DNA from: an uncultured Oscillospiraceae bacterium
GTDB lineage: Bacteria > Bacillota > Clostridia > Oscillospirales > Ruminococcaceae
Assembly: GCA_934465295.1 (NCBI GenBank)
Contig: CAKSKU010000003.1
Span: forward strand, 1-64,000
Length of the DNA stretch: 64,000 nt
Direction: 5' to 3'
Below, in pieces: positions 25,900 to 34,148 of this stretch. The translations under genes were made by a program, and so were the position numbers. Position 1 is the stretch's first letter; each line of letters begins with the position of its first letter. Under the pieces are notes generated by a model, which worked only from the letters and a program-made list of their open reading frames with translations, did no database searches and was not told the origin of the DNA.

Positions 25900-28079
25900 T
25901 TCTGCGCCCTGCGGCTCTTTTGGCTGCGGCGGCGCTTTACTTTTACACGCTTGGGGTTTTTCTGTGCCGGTTCGTGCTGTGCTGCTTTCTGAGCCGCTAT
26001 TTGCTGTGAGTTCTGAACTGCGATAGCGGCATTTTCAACGCTTTCGTCTATAAAGCTCTGCTGAGAATCGACAAGCTCCTCGCCAAGCTTTGGCTGCTTA
26101 TATTTATAGGAGCTGTCGGGGAGCATAATTCTTGCCTTGACATTATCGGCAAGCATCGTGTTGAAGATGTGGACGATCCTTTCACGGACGTGTTCATCAT
26201 AGATAGGCGCAGCGACCTCGACACGGCGGATAGTGTTTCTTGTCATAAAGTCGGCGGAGGAAATATAAAGCTTCATATCCTTGCCCTTGCCGAACATATA
26301 GATTCGTGCGTGTTCAAGATAGCGTCCGACAATGCTCGTTACCTCGATGTTGTCGGTGTAGCCCTCAACGCCTGCAACAAGGCAGCAGATACCTCTTATC
26401 ACCATCTGAATTTTTACGCCGTTCATTGAAGCCTCGGCAAGCTTATCGATAAGAACACGGTCGGTAACGGAGTTCATCTTCAAGCCGATATAAGCTTCTT
26501 CGCCGTTTTTTGCTTTGGCAATTTCGCCGTCGATAAGCTCGATTATCTTGTTCTGCAAGCTGAGCGGCGCAACAAGCAGATGCTGCGAATCCTCAACGAG
26601 AGTTCCCATTGAGAGAGCGTTGAAAACCGCACCTGCTTCGGCTGCGATATCACGGTTTGCTGTCATAAGGCAAAGGTCGGTATAAAGTGCGGAGGTCTTT
26701 TCGTTGTAGTTGCCCGTGCCTATCTGGGTGATATATTCAACGCCGTTACCGTTTTTGCGTGTGATAAGGCAGAGCTTGGAGTGGACCTTAAGGTTCTCGG
26801 GACCGTAGATGACAGTACAGCCTGCGTCCTCAAGCTGCTTAGACCAGCCGATGTTGTTTTCCTCGTCAAATCTTGCACGAAGCTCAACGAGAACGAGGAC
26901 GTTCTTGCCGTTTTCTGCGGCGTTTACAAGCGCCTCGACTACCTTTGAATCGGAAGCGACACGGTACAATGTTATCTTTATAGAAACGACATTCGGGTCA
27001 TAAGCCGCTTCATTGAGCATACGCAGGAAAGGACGTATCGATTCATACGGATAATAGAGCAGAACGTCCTTTTTGAGAACCTGATCGATAACGGGCAGTT
27101 CGTGGACTATCTCACGTGATCTCTGCGGAACGGCTCTCTTGAAGAAAAGCTCGGGGTCTGCGCTTTCAAGCTTTGCACGGAGAGGGAACACGCAGGAAAG
27201 GTCGAGCGGCGACTTCTGACGGAATATCTTATCGGGCGTAAGTTCAAGATTGCTGCGCAGAAATGCGAGCGATTCCTCGTCCAGCTTTCGTGAAAGCTCC
27301 ATTCTCACGGGTGAAAGCTTTTTGCGCTTCTGCAAAAGTGCGGTCATAACTTCACGCAGGTCAACTTCGTGGTCGTAGAGGGCTTCCTCCATATTTATAT
27401 CGGCATTTCGGGTAATTCTCAAAAGGGATTTGCAGAGTATCTTATAATTTTTGAACACGATCGGCATATAATGAAGTATAAGCTCCTCGACAAGCATAAA
27501 TCTCATTTTATTTGCGGTCGGGAGAAAGATAACACGGGAGAAAGAGCCGCTCGCTGCGATAATGCCGAGCTTCATAGACTGCGACTTCGATTCAAGGTGC
27601 GCAACGGCGTAAATTTCCTTGTTTTTGAGGAACGGGAATGGGTGACGCTTGTCGATTATCTGCGGCGAGATGAGCGGAAGTATCTCCTTGGTGAAATAAA
27701 CACGCAGGAATTCCTCCTCTTCCTTGGAAAGCGCCTTGAAATCGACCTGTTCAACGCCGTACTGCTCTTTAAGGCGTGACATTATGTCGCTGTAAGCCTT
27801 GTCACGCATAAGCGCAAGCTCCGTGCAGCGTGCAAAGATAGCCGTTAGCTGCTCTGCGCAGGTCATATCGGTCTTGTTGTCACGCTCCTGATCGTCAACG
27901 AGCGTTCTGTCGTAGAGCGAGCCGACTCTTATCATAAAAAATTCATCAAGGTTGGACTGGAAAATCGATGCGAAAAGCAGACGTTCGCCGAGCGGAACAC
28001 GTTCGTCCATAGCTTCTTCAAGCACACGTTCGTTGAATTTCAGCCAAGAAAGCTCTCTGTTGTCATAGTATTTTTTCAT
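25896..28079 (-). CDS. ppk: Polyphosphate kinase 1
   Basis: Polymerises ATP gamma-phosphate into long-chain polyphosphate, reversibly. I chose the ATG at 28079 (727 residues, MKKYYDNRELSWLKFNERV), the usual family start, over a GTG-region start 13 codons upstream; an AAAGGA site lies before it. The domains are in order: N-terminal, head, and two phospholipase-D-like C-terminal domains. The phosphorylated His lies in LKVHSKLCL, and IGTGNYNEKTSALYTD follows. The last about 30 residues form a very basic Lys/Arg tail not typical of the family. It is expressed from a strong promoter with rfbB downstream. Confidence 0.94.
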   Translation of the reverse strand: MKKYYDNRELSWLKFNERVLEEAMDERVPLGERLLFASIFQSNLDEFFMIRVGSLYDRTLVDDQERDNKTDMTCAEQLTAIFARCTELALMRDKAYSDIMSRLKEQYGVEQVDFKALSKEEEEFLRVYFTKEILPLISPQIIDKRHPFPFLKNKEIYAVAHLESKSQSMKLGIIAASGSFSRVIFLPTANKMRFMLVEELILHYMPIVFKNYKILCKSLLRITRNADINMEEALYDHEVDLREVMTALLQKRKKLSPVRMELSRKLDEESLAFLRSNLELTPDKIFRQKSPLDLSCVFPLRAKLESADPELFFKRAVPQRSREIVHELPVIDQVLKKDVLLYYPYESIRPFLRMLNEAAYDPNVVSIKITLYRVASDSKVVEALVNAAENGKNVLVLVELRARFDEENNIGWSKQLEDAGCTVIYGPENLKVHSKLCLITRKNGNGVEYITQIGTGNYNEKTSALYTDLCLMTANRDIAAEAGAVFNALSMGTLVEDSQHLLVAPLSLQNKIIELIDGEIAKAKNGEEAYIGLKMNSVTDRVLIDKLAEASMNGVKIQMVIRGICCLVAGVEGYTDNIEVTSIVGRYLEHARIYMFGKGKDMKLYISSADFMTRNTIRRVEVAAPIYDEHVRERIVHIFNTMLADNVKARIMLPDSSYKYKQPKLGEELVDSQQSFIDESVENAAIAVQNSQQIAAQKAAQHEPAQKNPKRVKVKRRRSQKSRRAQK

Positions 28080-28150
28080 TGCCGTTTTATCCTTTCGGTC
28101 AGCAGGGGGTTCACGCACACCGCCCTGCGAAGTTATGTAATTATATTTCC

Positions 28151-28179
28151 ATTATATTATAGTACGGCGTTAAAGTCAA
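28151..28179 (-). promoter_or_regulatory. Promoter of ppk-rfbB
   Basis: Minus-strand TTGACT (28174-28179) and TATAAT (28151-28156) with 17-base spacing, about 70 bases before the ppk start. It faces away from the nfeD promoter in the same 321-base gap. Confidence 0.7.
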
Positions 28180-28294
28180 GAAAATTCTATGTTAAGCCGT
28201 CTATCCCGGTCAAGGTCGGGCGAGCCTCGGATATTAGGTTTCAAAATTTCGCCTTAAAATCGGAAAATCAACAGAATTTAGTCTTAATCGACTA

Positions 28295-28323
28295 TTGCAA
28301 TTTTTTTATTTTTATGTTAAGAT
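28295..28323 (+). promoter_or_regulatory. Promoter of the NfeD/SPFH operon
   Basis: TTGCAA (28295-28300) and TAAGAT (28318-28323) with 17-base spacing, about 80 bases before the nfeD-like start. Confidence 0.55.
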
Positions 28324-28400
28324 ATTCTCAACGGATACACAGCAAGCTTTTCTTCCGTAAACACCAATGCATATTACAAGAGAAAGACAGGTGAGATTTT

Positions 28401-28829
28401 ATGGTGATTTTCTGGATCATTGTCCTCGTTGCAGCGATTCTTGCAGAGGCAGCCTCGGCAGCACTCATTTCAATATGGTTCGCCGCAGGTGCAGTCGCAG
28501 CACTCATCGCAGCCGCTCTCGGTGCATCGTGGATATTACAGCTTACGCTTTTCGTAGTGTTCTCGGCAATACTGCTGATATTCACTCGTCCGCTCGTGAA
28601 AAAGCTTTTCCCGAAAAAATTCATACCGACAAATTCCGACAGCTACGCAGGCAAGACCGCCGTTGTTGTCGAGGATATCGATTCGGCAAGAGGTCTCGGA
28701 AGAGTTCGTTTCAACGGCGTTGACTGGATAGCAGTTACGGAACACGAAGAGCTTATCCCCAAAGACACCGTTGTACGTATCAAAGAAGTAAGGGGCGCAA
28801 AGCTGCTCGTTGAAAAGACCGACGATTAA
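28401..28829 (+). CDS. NfeD-like membrane protein
   Basis: A 142-residue short NfeD-type protein. The N-terminal half has two or three membrane segments (about 3-25, 27-47 and 52-66) and the C-terminal part (about 75-142) an OB-fold domain (GKTAVVVEDI, GRVRFNGVDWIAV, VVRIKEVRG). Such proteins sit beside SPFH/stomatin proteins and are thought to help arrange membrane microdomains. An SPFH gene follows 41 bases downstream, confirming the pairing. The start at 28401 has a weak AGGTGAG site. Confidence 0.85.
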   Translation: MVIFWIIVLVAAILAEAASAALISIWFAAGAVAALIAAALGASWILQLTLFVVFSAILLIFTRPLVKKLFPKKFIPTNSDSYAGKTAVVVEDIDSARGLGRVRFNGVDWIAVTEHEELIPKDTVVRIKEVRGAKLLVEKTDD

Positions 28830-28870
28830 GCTTCCCCGAAAAAAATCCAAAACAGAAAGAGGTAATCATT

Positions 28871-29866
28871 ATGCCCGGTTTTGCAACAGTCCTTATTATT
28901 TTAGCTATCATAGTTATCCTTATCCTCATCAGCGGCATCAAGTTCGTTCCGCAGGCACAGGTCTATATCGTTGAGCGTTTCGGCGCATTCAGCAAGACCC
29001 TTGAAACAGGCCCGCACTACGTTGTTCCTATCGTCGACAAGGTAGCAAAGAAAGTTTCCATCAAGGAACAGGTCGCAGACTTCAAGCCTCAGCCCGTTAT
29101 CACAAAGGATAACGTTACGATGCAGATAGACACAGTCGTATTCTTCCAGATCACAGATGCAAAGCTCTATACCTATGGCGTTGAGCGTCCTATGAGCGCT
29201 ATCGAAAACCTTACCGCAACAACGCTCCGTAACATCATCGGTGAAATGGAACTCGACGCAACACTTTCTTCCCGTGATGTTATCAACACAAAGATCACAG
29301 CGCTCCTCGACGTTGCTACCGACCCTTGGGGCATCAAGGTAAACCGTGTCGAGCTCAAGAATATCCTCCCTCCGAGAGAGATTCAGGACGCAATGGAAAG
29401 ACAGATGAAGGCAGAGCGTGAAAGACGTGAAAAGATACTTCAGGCAGAGGGCGAAAAGAAGTCGCAGATCCTCGTTGCCGAAGGTGAAAAGGAATCGAAG
29501 ATCCTCCGTGCCGAAGCCGATAAGCAGGCAGCTATCCTCAAAGCCGAAGCTGAAAAGCAGGCTCTTATCCTCCGCTCCGATGCCGTAAGACAGCAGAAGA
29601 TACTTGAAGCGCAGGGCGAAGCTGAGTCTATCGCACTCACACAGCAGGCTCTTGCAGACAGCATCGTAAAGCTCAACGAAAGCAAGCCGAGCGACGGCGT
29701 TATCGCTATCAAGGGACTTGAAGCATTCGGCAGGGCAGCAGACGGCAGAGCAACCAAGATCATCATTCCGTCCGAAATTCAGGGACTTGCAGGACTTGTT
29801 ACCTCCGTCAAGGAGATAGCAAACAATACCGCAACAGCTATTCCCACCAACACACAGCAGAAATAA
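28871..29866 (+). CDS. SPFH/stomatin-like (band 7) protein
   Basis: A 331-residue membrane-anchored SPFH protein. One membrane segment lies at about 5-24. The SPFH domain (about 28-190) has VERFGAFSKTLETG and DTVVFFQITD, and the stretch after it (about 185-265) is a long coiled coil with repeated AEGEKKSQIL, AEGEKESKIL and AEADKQAAIL units. It probably oligomerises into a cage or scaffold in the membrane together with the NfeD partner. The RBS is AAAGAGG. Its stop codon lies directly at the start of repeat block D. Confidence 0.9.
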   Translation: MPGFATVLIILAIIVILILISGIKFVPQAQVYIVERFGAFSKTLETGPHYVVPIVDKVAKKVSIKEQVADFKPQPVITKDNVTMQIDTVVFFQITDAKLYTYGVERPMSAIENLTATTLRNIIGEMELDATLSSRDVINTKITALLDVATDPWGIKVNRVELKNILPPREIQDAMERQMKAERERREKILQAEGEKKSQILVAEGEKESKILRAEADKQAAILKAEAEKQALILRSDAVRQQKILEAQGEAESIALTQQALADSIVKLNESKPSDGVIAIKGLEAFGRAADGRATKIIIPSEIQGLAGLVTSVKEIANNTATAIPTNTQQK

Positions 29867-30741
29867 ATTCGGAATTCGGAATGCGGAATTCGGAATTATT
29901 GCATAGCTCAAATTTGTTTGAGTGATGCGAAGCCAAATAAAGTTTACGTCCACGCTTTTCAAAGGGTGGCAGGGGTCAATGGGACAGCGTCCCATTGTCG
30001 CTTCCGCAGAAGCGAAACTCCCTAAACTTTAGCTAAAGGCATTGCCGCAACAGCGAAATTATTATCAAATATAAAGGCGCAATTCATACGAAAAAAGGTA
30101 AAACGGAATATGAGAAATCAGTTTCGTAAAGCCTAAAATGTGAATTGCGCCAATTCTGTTTTTCTCAAACAAACTGTCCTTGAAGCAAAAATCCACGAAC
30201 GAAGTGAGTGGATTTGAAGCTTCAACGTAATATGAACGGCGATGAAATATCTGGCAGATGGTCTGTCTTTTTGGTGGGCAGTTCATGCTTTATCACGTTG
30301 TGTGCAAGAACGGTCGGATATGGAATCCGACCCTACGGTTTTGGGCCGTTATCCCGTTCATATCCCACCGCTGTTCAAACGTTGTCGGCATAAAATGCTT
30401 ATCGCTTTCGCTCTGCGCATTTTATGCCGAGGATAGTTTGTTTGAAGAAAATAGAATTGGCGCAATTCACATTATTGGTTTTACGAAACTGTTTTCTCAT
30501 AGTTCGTTTTACCTTTTTGATGTGAATTGCGCCTTTTATTTGTTACTGATTTTGCTATTGCAGCTGACGTTTGGCTGTTAGTTTAGGAGTTTCGCTCTCT
30601 GCGGAGAGCGACAATGGGGCTTCTCGCCCCCTTGACCCCTTGCGAGCTGTGCTCAGCTCGACCAGCTGGTTGGCTTCGCATCGTCCGACAAATGTCAGTT
30701 ATGCAATAATTCCGAATTCCGCATTCCGCATTCCGAATTTA
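29867..30741. repeat. Composite hairpin block D (full copy)
   Basis: A full-length non-coding block between convergent genes. It starts at the SPFH stop codon and ends at the fumarase stop codon, with ATTCGGAATGCGG-type units at both ends in inverted order. Inside are H1 (GGCGCAATTCATA at 30076-30088 with 30139-30151), H2 (TTGAAGC at 30180-30186 with 30219-30225, loop GAACGAAGTGA), a centre with GGTCGGATATGGAATCCGACC, H2' (CGGCATAAAATGC at 30386-30398 with 30417-30429) and H1' (30459-30471 with 30521-30533). H2' differs from that of block C by paired changes on both arms. Confidence 0.87.
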
Positions 30742-31581
30742 AATAACTCCGCTTGCATGCCGTGTAACATGGCAGCCGATATTTACTGCAACGGGAAGTC
30801 CTGCAATGTGCGTCGGTGCCTGCTCTATCGCAACGGAAAGTGCGGTCGTTGTTCCGCCGAAGCCCTGCGGGCCTATGCCGAGCTTATTTACCTTTGCAAG
30901 TATGCGTTCCTCCATTTCGCTGTAAAGCTTCTTTTCGTTTCTGATGCTTATATCCCTGCACAATGCTTTCTTTGCAAGATATGCGCACTGCTCAAAATCG
31001 CCGCCGATGCCAACGCCTATCACCATCGGAGGGCAGGGATTGCTTCCTGCGACTGATGCAGCTTCAACGACAAAGTTCTCGATATCTTCAATAGTCGCAG
31101 ACGGGGTGAACATTTTCAGCTTTGACATATTTTCACTGCCGAAGCCTTTCGGGCAGACCGAGATATGCACCTTGTCGCCGTCGACGATGCGTGTATGTAT
31201 CACCGCAGGCGTATTGTCGCCCGTATTGACACGTTCAATAGGGTCGGAAACCACCGAACAGCGGAGATAACCCTCGGTATAGCCCTTGGCAACGCCCTTG
31301 TTTATTGCTTCGTAAAGACTTCCGCCGACAAAGTGAACGTCCTGACCGATATCGAGGAAAATAACAGCCATTCCCGTGTCCTGACAGACTGCGATATTCT
31401 CGCTTTCTGCGGCTTCGATGTTGCGGACGAGGTCGCAGAGAACTTCTCTTCCCGTCGGTGACTTTTCGCCGTCGGGTGAATTTTTTATCTTTTCAACGAG
31501 CGAGCAGGGCAGCTTGCGATTTGCTTTTATGCAAAGCCCGCTCACGATCGATTCAACTTCGGAAACATTTATCTCTCTCAT
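30739..31581 (-). CDS. Class I fumarate hydratase alpha subunit
   Basis: Alpha subunit of the two-subunit iron-sulfur hydratase (fumarase or L-tartrate dehydratase). The 280 residues include three likely cluster cysteines: VCQDTGMAV, HISVCPKGFGS and FEQCAYLAKKAL, along with GDNTPAVIHTRIV. I start it at MREINVSEVES (31581), which has a GAAAGGA site and leaves a one-base gap to the amidohydrolase stop, instead of 13 codons upstream. The beta subunit, normally the next gene, is not present; repeat block D begins at this stop codon. Whether the enzyme is functional depends on a beta subunit elsewhere. Confidence 0.88.
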   Translation of the reverse strand: MREINVSEVESIVSGLCIKANRKLPCSLVEKIKNSPDGEKSPTGREVLCDLVRNIEAAESENIAVCQDTGMAVIFLDIGQDVHFVGGSLYEAINKGVAKGYTEGYLRCSVVSDPIERVNTGDNTPAVIHTRIVDGDKVHISVCPKGFGSENMSKLKMFTPSATIEDIENFVVEAASVAGSNPCPPMVIGVGIGGDFEQCAYLAKKALCRDISIRNEKKLYSEMEERILAKVNKLGIGPQGFGGTTTALSVAIEQAPTHIAGLPVAVNIGCHVTRHASGVI

Positions 31582-31582
31582 T

Positions 31583-32743
31583 TTAAAGGTCGTTCCTTTC
31601 AAAAATTTTCTCTCCGTCAATGAAAACGGCGGAACAGTTCGTCATTATTTCAAGCGGATCACCGTCAAAAAGAGCAAGATCGGCGTCCTTTCCCACCTTT
31701 ATCGAACCTACACGGTCGGCAATGCCGATTATCTCGGCGGCGTTTATGGTGAGTGCTTTCATCGCCTCTTCCTTGGGAAGACCTGCTTTCACGCAGTATG
31801 CGGCGCTTGTCGGAAGATACTGCACGGGGATCTCGGGGTGGTCGGTGCAGATCGCAATTTTAACGCCGCTTCTGTTGAGTATGCCTGCGTTCGCAGTCGT
31901 AAGCTCGGCAAGCTCGGGTTTTCCACGGTCGCATATAATAGGACCTGTCAGCGCAGATGCCTTTTCCCTGCCTAAAATATCGGCAATTTTATGCCCTTCG
32001 GTGCAGTGGATAAGCACATAGTCAAGTCCGAATTCCTTTGAAATGCGAACGGCGGTCATAATATCATCTGCACGGTGGCAGTGGAAATGCGCCTTTAATT
32101 TATGCTCGAAAAGCGGAATGAGAGCCTCGGATTTTATGTCAAATTCGGGGAGCGACTCGTCATTTTCAATGGCAAATTTCTTGTCGTCAAAGTATCGTTT
32201 CGCCTTGAAAAGAGCCTCACGGATAATTGCGGCGGTCGCCATTCTTGTTACGGGAGCGGTATCTTTGTCCGAAAATGCAGACTTCGGGTTCTCGCCGAGG
32301 GCAAATTTTATGCCGACCTTGCGGATAAGCATTTCATCGGCGCATCTGCCGTGCGTTTTTACTGCGATAAAGTCGCCGCCTATCGGGTTGGACGAGCCAA
32401 CGCCCGTAACGGCAGTCGTAACACCGCAGGAAACAGCGTCCGAAAAGCATCGGTCGAAGCAGTTTATGCCGTCGATAGTGCGCAGGTGCGGCGTTACGGG
32501 GTCAGTGTCCTCGTTCACGTCCTCGCCCTCAACGCCCATTCCGTCACCGATAAGTCCGATGTGGGAATGTGGGTCGATAAAGCCGGGAAAAAGCTTCTTT
32601 CCGCCTGCATCAAAGCTGTCGGAGGGTATATCGGCAGGCTCGCCCTCGCCTACGGAAGTGATCTTGCCGTTTTCAAAGCCAACGTAGCCGATGAAAGGCT
32701 TTACGCCCTCCATTGTGTGTATTTCAGCGTTGTAGATATACAT
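31583..32743 (-). CDS. Amidohydrolase (imidazolonepropionase-like)
   Basis: A 386-residue metal-dependent amidohydrolase. The metal-binding motif FPGFIDPHSHIG lies near 52-63 and further hallmarks include KAHFHCHR, VLIHCTEG and the Asp in ICTDHPEIP. The N-terminal beta-sandwich and the C-terminal GSIKVGKDADLALFDGDP complete the fold. The substrate is not evident; the closest resemblance is to the imidazolonepropionase/dipeptidase-like group. AAGGAG precedes the ATG at 32743. It is followed one base later by the fumarase subunit, so the two are translationally coupled. Confidence 0.86.
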   Translation of the reverse strand: MYIYNAEIHTMEGVKPFIGYVGFENGKITSVGEGEPADIPSDSFDAGGKKLFPGFIDPHSHIGLIGDGMGVEGEDVNEDTDPVTPHLRTIDGINCFDRCFSDAVSCGVTTAVTGVGSSNPIGGDFIAVKTHGRCADEMLIRKVGIKFALGENPKSAFSDKDTAPVTRMATAAIIREALFKAKRYFDDKKFAIENDESLPEFDIKSEALIPLFEHKLKAHFHCHRADDIMTAVRISKEFGLDYVLIHCTEGHKIADILGREKASALTGPIICDRGKPELAELTTANAGILNRSGVKIAICTDHPEIPVQYLPTSAAYCVKAGLPKEEAMKALTINAAEIIGIADRVGSIKVGKDADLALFDGDPLEIMTNCSAVFIDGEKIFERNDL

Positions 32744-32765
32744 TCATTTTACTCCTTGGGAAAGA

Positions 32766-32936
32766 TCAGGACAAGCCGCACTCGTCATAGTCTTTCCAGC
32801 GCTCATAATGGTTGTAAGCGGCGATAGCCTTGTAGACGATAAAGCCGCCGAGCATAAGTATCATCGAAAGTGCGATGGAAATGGGGAGTGCTGCCTTTGT
32901 GAACTGGATAAGAGTTACGTCTTTGTTCTTTTTCAT
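32766..32936 (-). CDS. 56-residue single-pass membrane protein
   Basis: A small open frame. It begins MKKNKDVTLIQ, has one hydrophobic segment at about 17-40 and ends in a charged tail (YNHYERWKDYDECGLS). An AAAGGA site lies before the ATG at 32936. It sits between a lipoprotein gene and the amidohydrolase on the same strand with short gaps (19 and 22 bases), which supports it as a real gene. I do not recognise a family. Confidence 0.65.
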   Translation of the reverse strand: MKKNKDVTLIQFTKAALPISIALSMILMLGGFIVYKAIAAYNHYERWKDYDECGLS

Positions 32937-32955
32937 ATATAATAGTATCCTTTCG

Positions 32956-33840
32956 TTAATTTTCTAAAAGCTCCCAGTTGTCAAAACAGGGGAAATTGGT
33001 CTCTATATAAGCCTTCACGCTGTCCATATCGGGATTTTTACTGTTGTTGCAGTCGTAGATATAGGCAACGGGGAAGTAGCTGTTGTCTTGTTCAAGCTTC
33101 TGTATCTCCGCAAGCCTTGCTTCAAAGGTGTCATTGTCGACCTCAGCGCCGTCGATATAAGCCTGACCGAGTTCGGAGTGTTCCGTTCCGTCCTCATCGG
33201 TATAATACATCCCCGCCTCACGGGACAATGACGAAACTATTTCATAATTCGAGCCGTTCCAGCCGTAAAGATAGTAGTCCGTAAAGCCGTAAGTTCCCCA
33301 TGTGTGTCCGCGCATTGACTGAAAAAGTATCTGCTTTGTATCGGGGATATAGCGGACGCTGCCCCAGACCGATGTTGTCCAAAGCTCCAGGACCTGCATA
33401 CCGTCATCGTTGAAATAAAGGATATCCGTCAGTTCATAAGGGTTTATCTCTACCACAGCTTCGGGGATATCATCGCCGTTTATGTCGCCGAGATAAACGC
33501 CGCCTGCGAGGAAATCAAGACCGTTGAGATATTCCGAGTAAGCGTGCTGCCACTTGTTCGGGCAGGCACATGACATTTCTTCAATGCTGTCGGAGGAGAC
33601 CGTTTCGATCGGAGCTTCCGTTGCTGAAGCTGTTGAAGCGGAGGCCTCAGTATTTTCGGTAAGGGTCGTTTCGGGCAAGGCTTCCGTTACGGACGTTTCC
33701 GAAGAGGTCAGAGCCGATGTTTCCGCAGAGATCACAGTCTCGGCAGAAACCGAGGCCTCCTCGGGAACAGGGGTATCGGCATTATTGCAGGCGGTAAGGA
33801 TAAGCATTGCCGCCGTGAAAATCAAGGCTGTTCGTTTCAT
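32956..33840 (-). CDS. Lipoprotein with Ser/Thr/Glu-rich linker
   Basis: A 294-residue predicted lipoprotein. The signal peptide ends in lipobox LTAC near residues 15-18. A low-complexity linker (about 20-85) rich in Ser, Thr, Glu and Ala follows, as used to cross the cell wall. The C-terminal domain (about 95-294) has an FG-GAP/EF-like loop, GDINGDDIPEAVVEI, and several aromatic residues. I cannot assign a substrate. An AAAAGGA site precedes the ATG. The small membrane protein gene follows 19 bases downstream. Confidence 0.75.
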   Translation of the reverse strand: MKRTALIFTAAMLILTACNNADTPVPEEASVSAETVISAETSALTSSETSVTEALPETTLTENTEASASTASATEAPIETVSSDSIEEMSCACPNKWQHAYSEYLNGLDFLAGGVYLGDINGDDIPEAVVEINPYELTDILYFNDDGMQVLELWTTSVWGSVRYIPDTKQILFQSMRGHTWGTYGFTDYYLYGWNGSNYEIVSSLSREAGMYYTDEDGTEHSELGQAYIDGAEVDNDTFEARLAEIQKLEQDNSYFPVAYIYDCNNSKNPDMDSVKAYIETNFPCFDNWELLEN

Positions 33841-33866
33841 ATTATTTATGTCCTTTTTATATGTAT

Positions 33867-34148
33867 TTAAAACTGCTTTTTTGCAAGCGCAACGACCTGA
33901 ACGTATATCCCTGCAACGACCTGATAAAGCTCGGGGGGAATACCTTCGCCTACGCTAAGCATTGTCAGCATTGCCGCTGTGGAATCGTCACGGTAAACGG
34001 GAACACCGTTTTCTTCCGCAAGGTTTATGATGCGCTCGGCGACCTTGCCGTGACCCGACGCTACAACAACCGGAGAATAGTCCTGCTCGGGATTGTATTT
34101 GAGTGCAACTGCTGCACCGTTCGTGACAGGCTTTCTATATCTTGACAT
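33867..34148 (-). CDS. FlhB C-terminal-domain-like protein
   Basis: A 93-residue stand-alone protein resembling the cytoplasmic C-terminal domain of the flagellar export switch FlhB: AAVALKYNPEQ, PVVVASGHGKVAERI and AEENGVPVYRDD. The NPTH autocleavage site of FlhB is not present (NPEQ instead). Bacillus has a similar small protein, YlqH, next to YlqG. It overlaps the FliK-like gene by 14 bases and has an AAAGGAG site. The role is probably in flagellar hook-length or export control, inferred from context and similarity. Confidence 0.78.
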   Translation of the reverse strand: MSRYRKPVTNGAAVALKYNPEQDYSPVVVASGHGKVAERIINLAEENGVPVYRDDSTAAMLTMLSVGEGIPPELYQVVAGIYVQVVALAKKQF

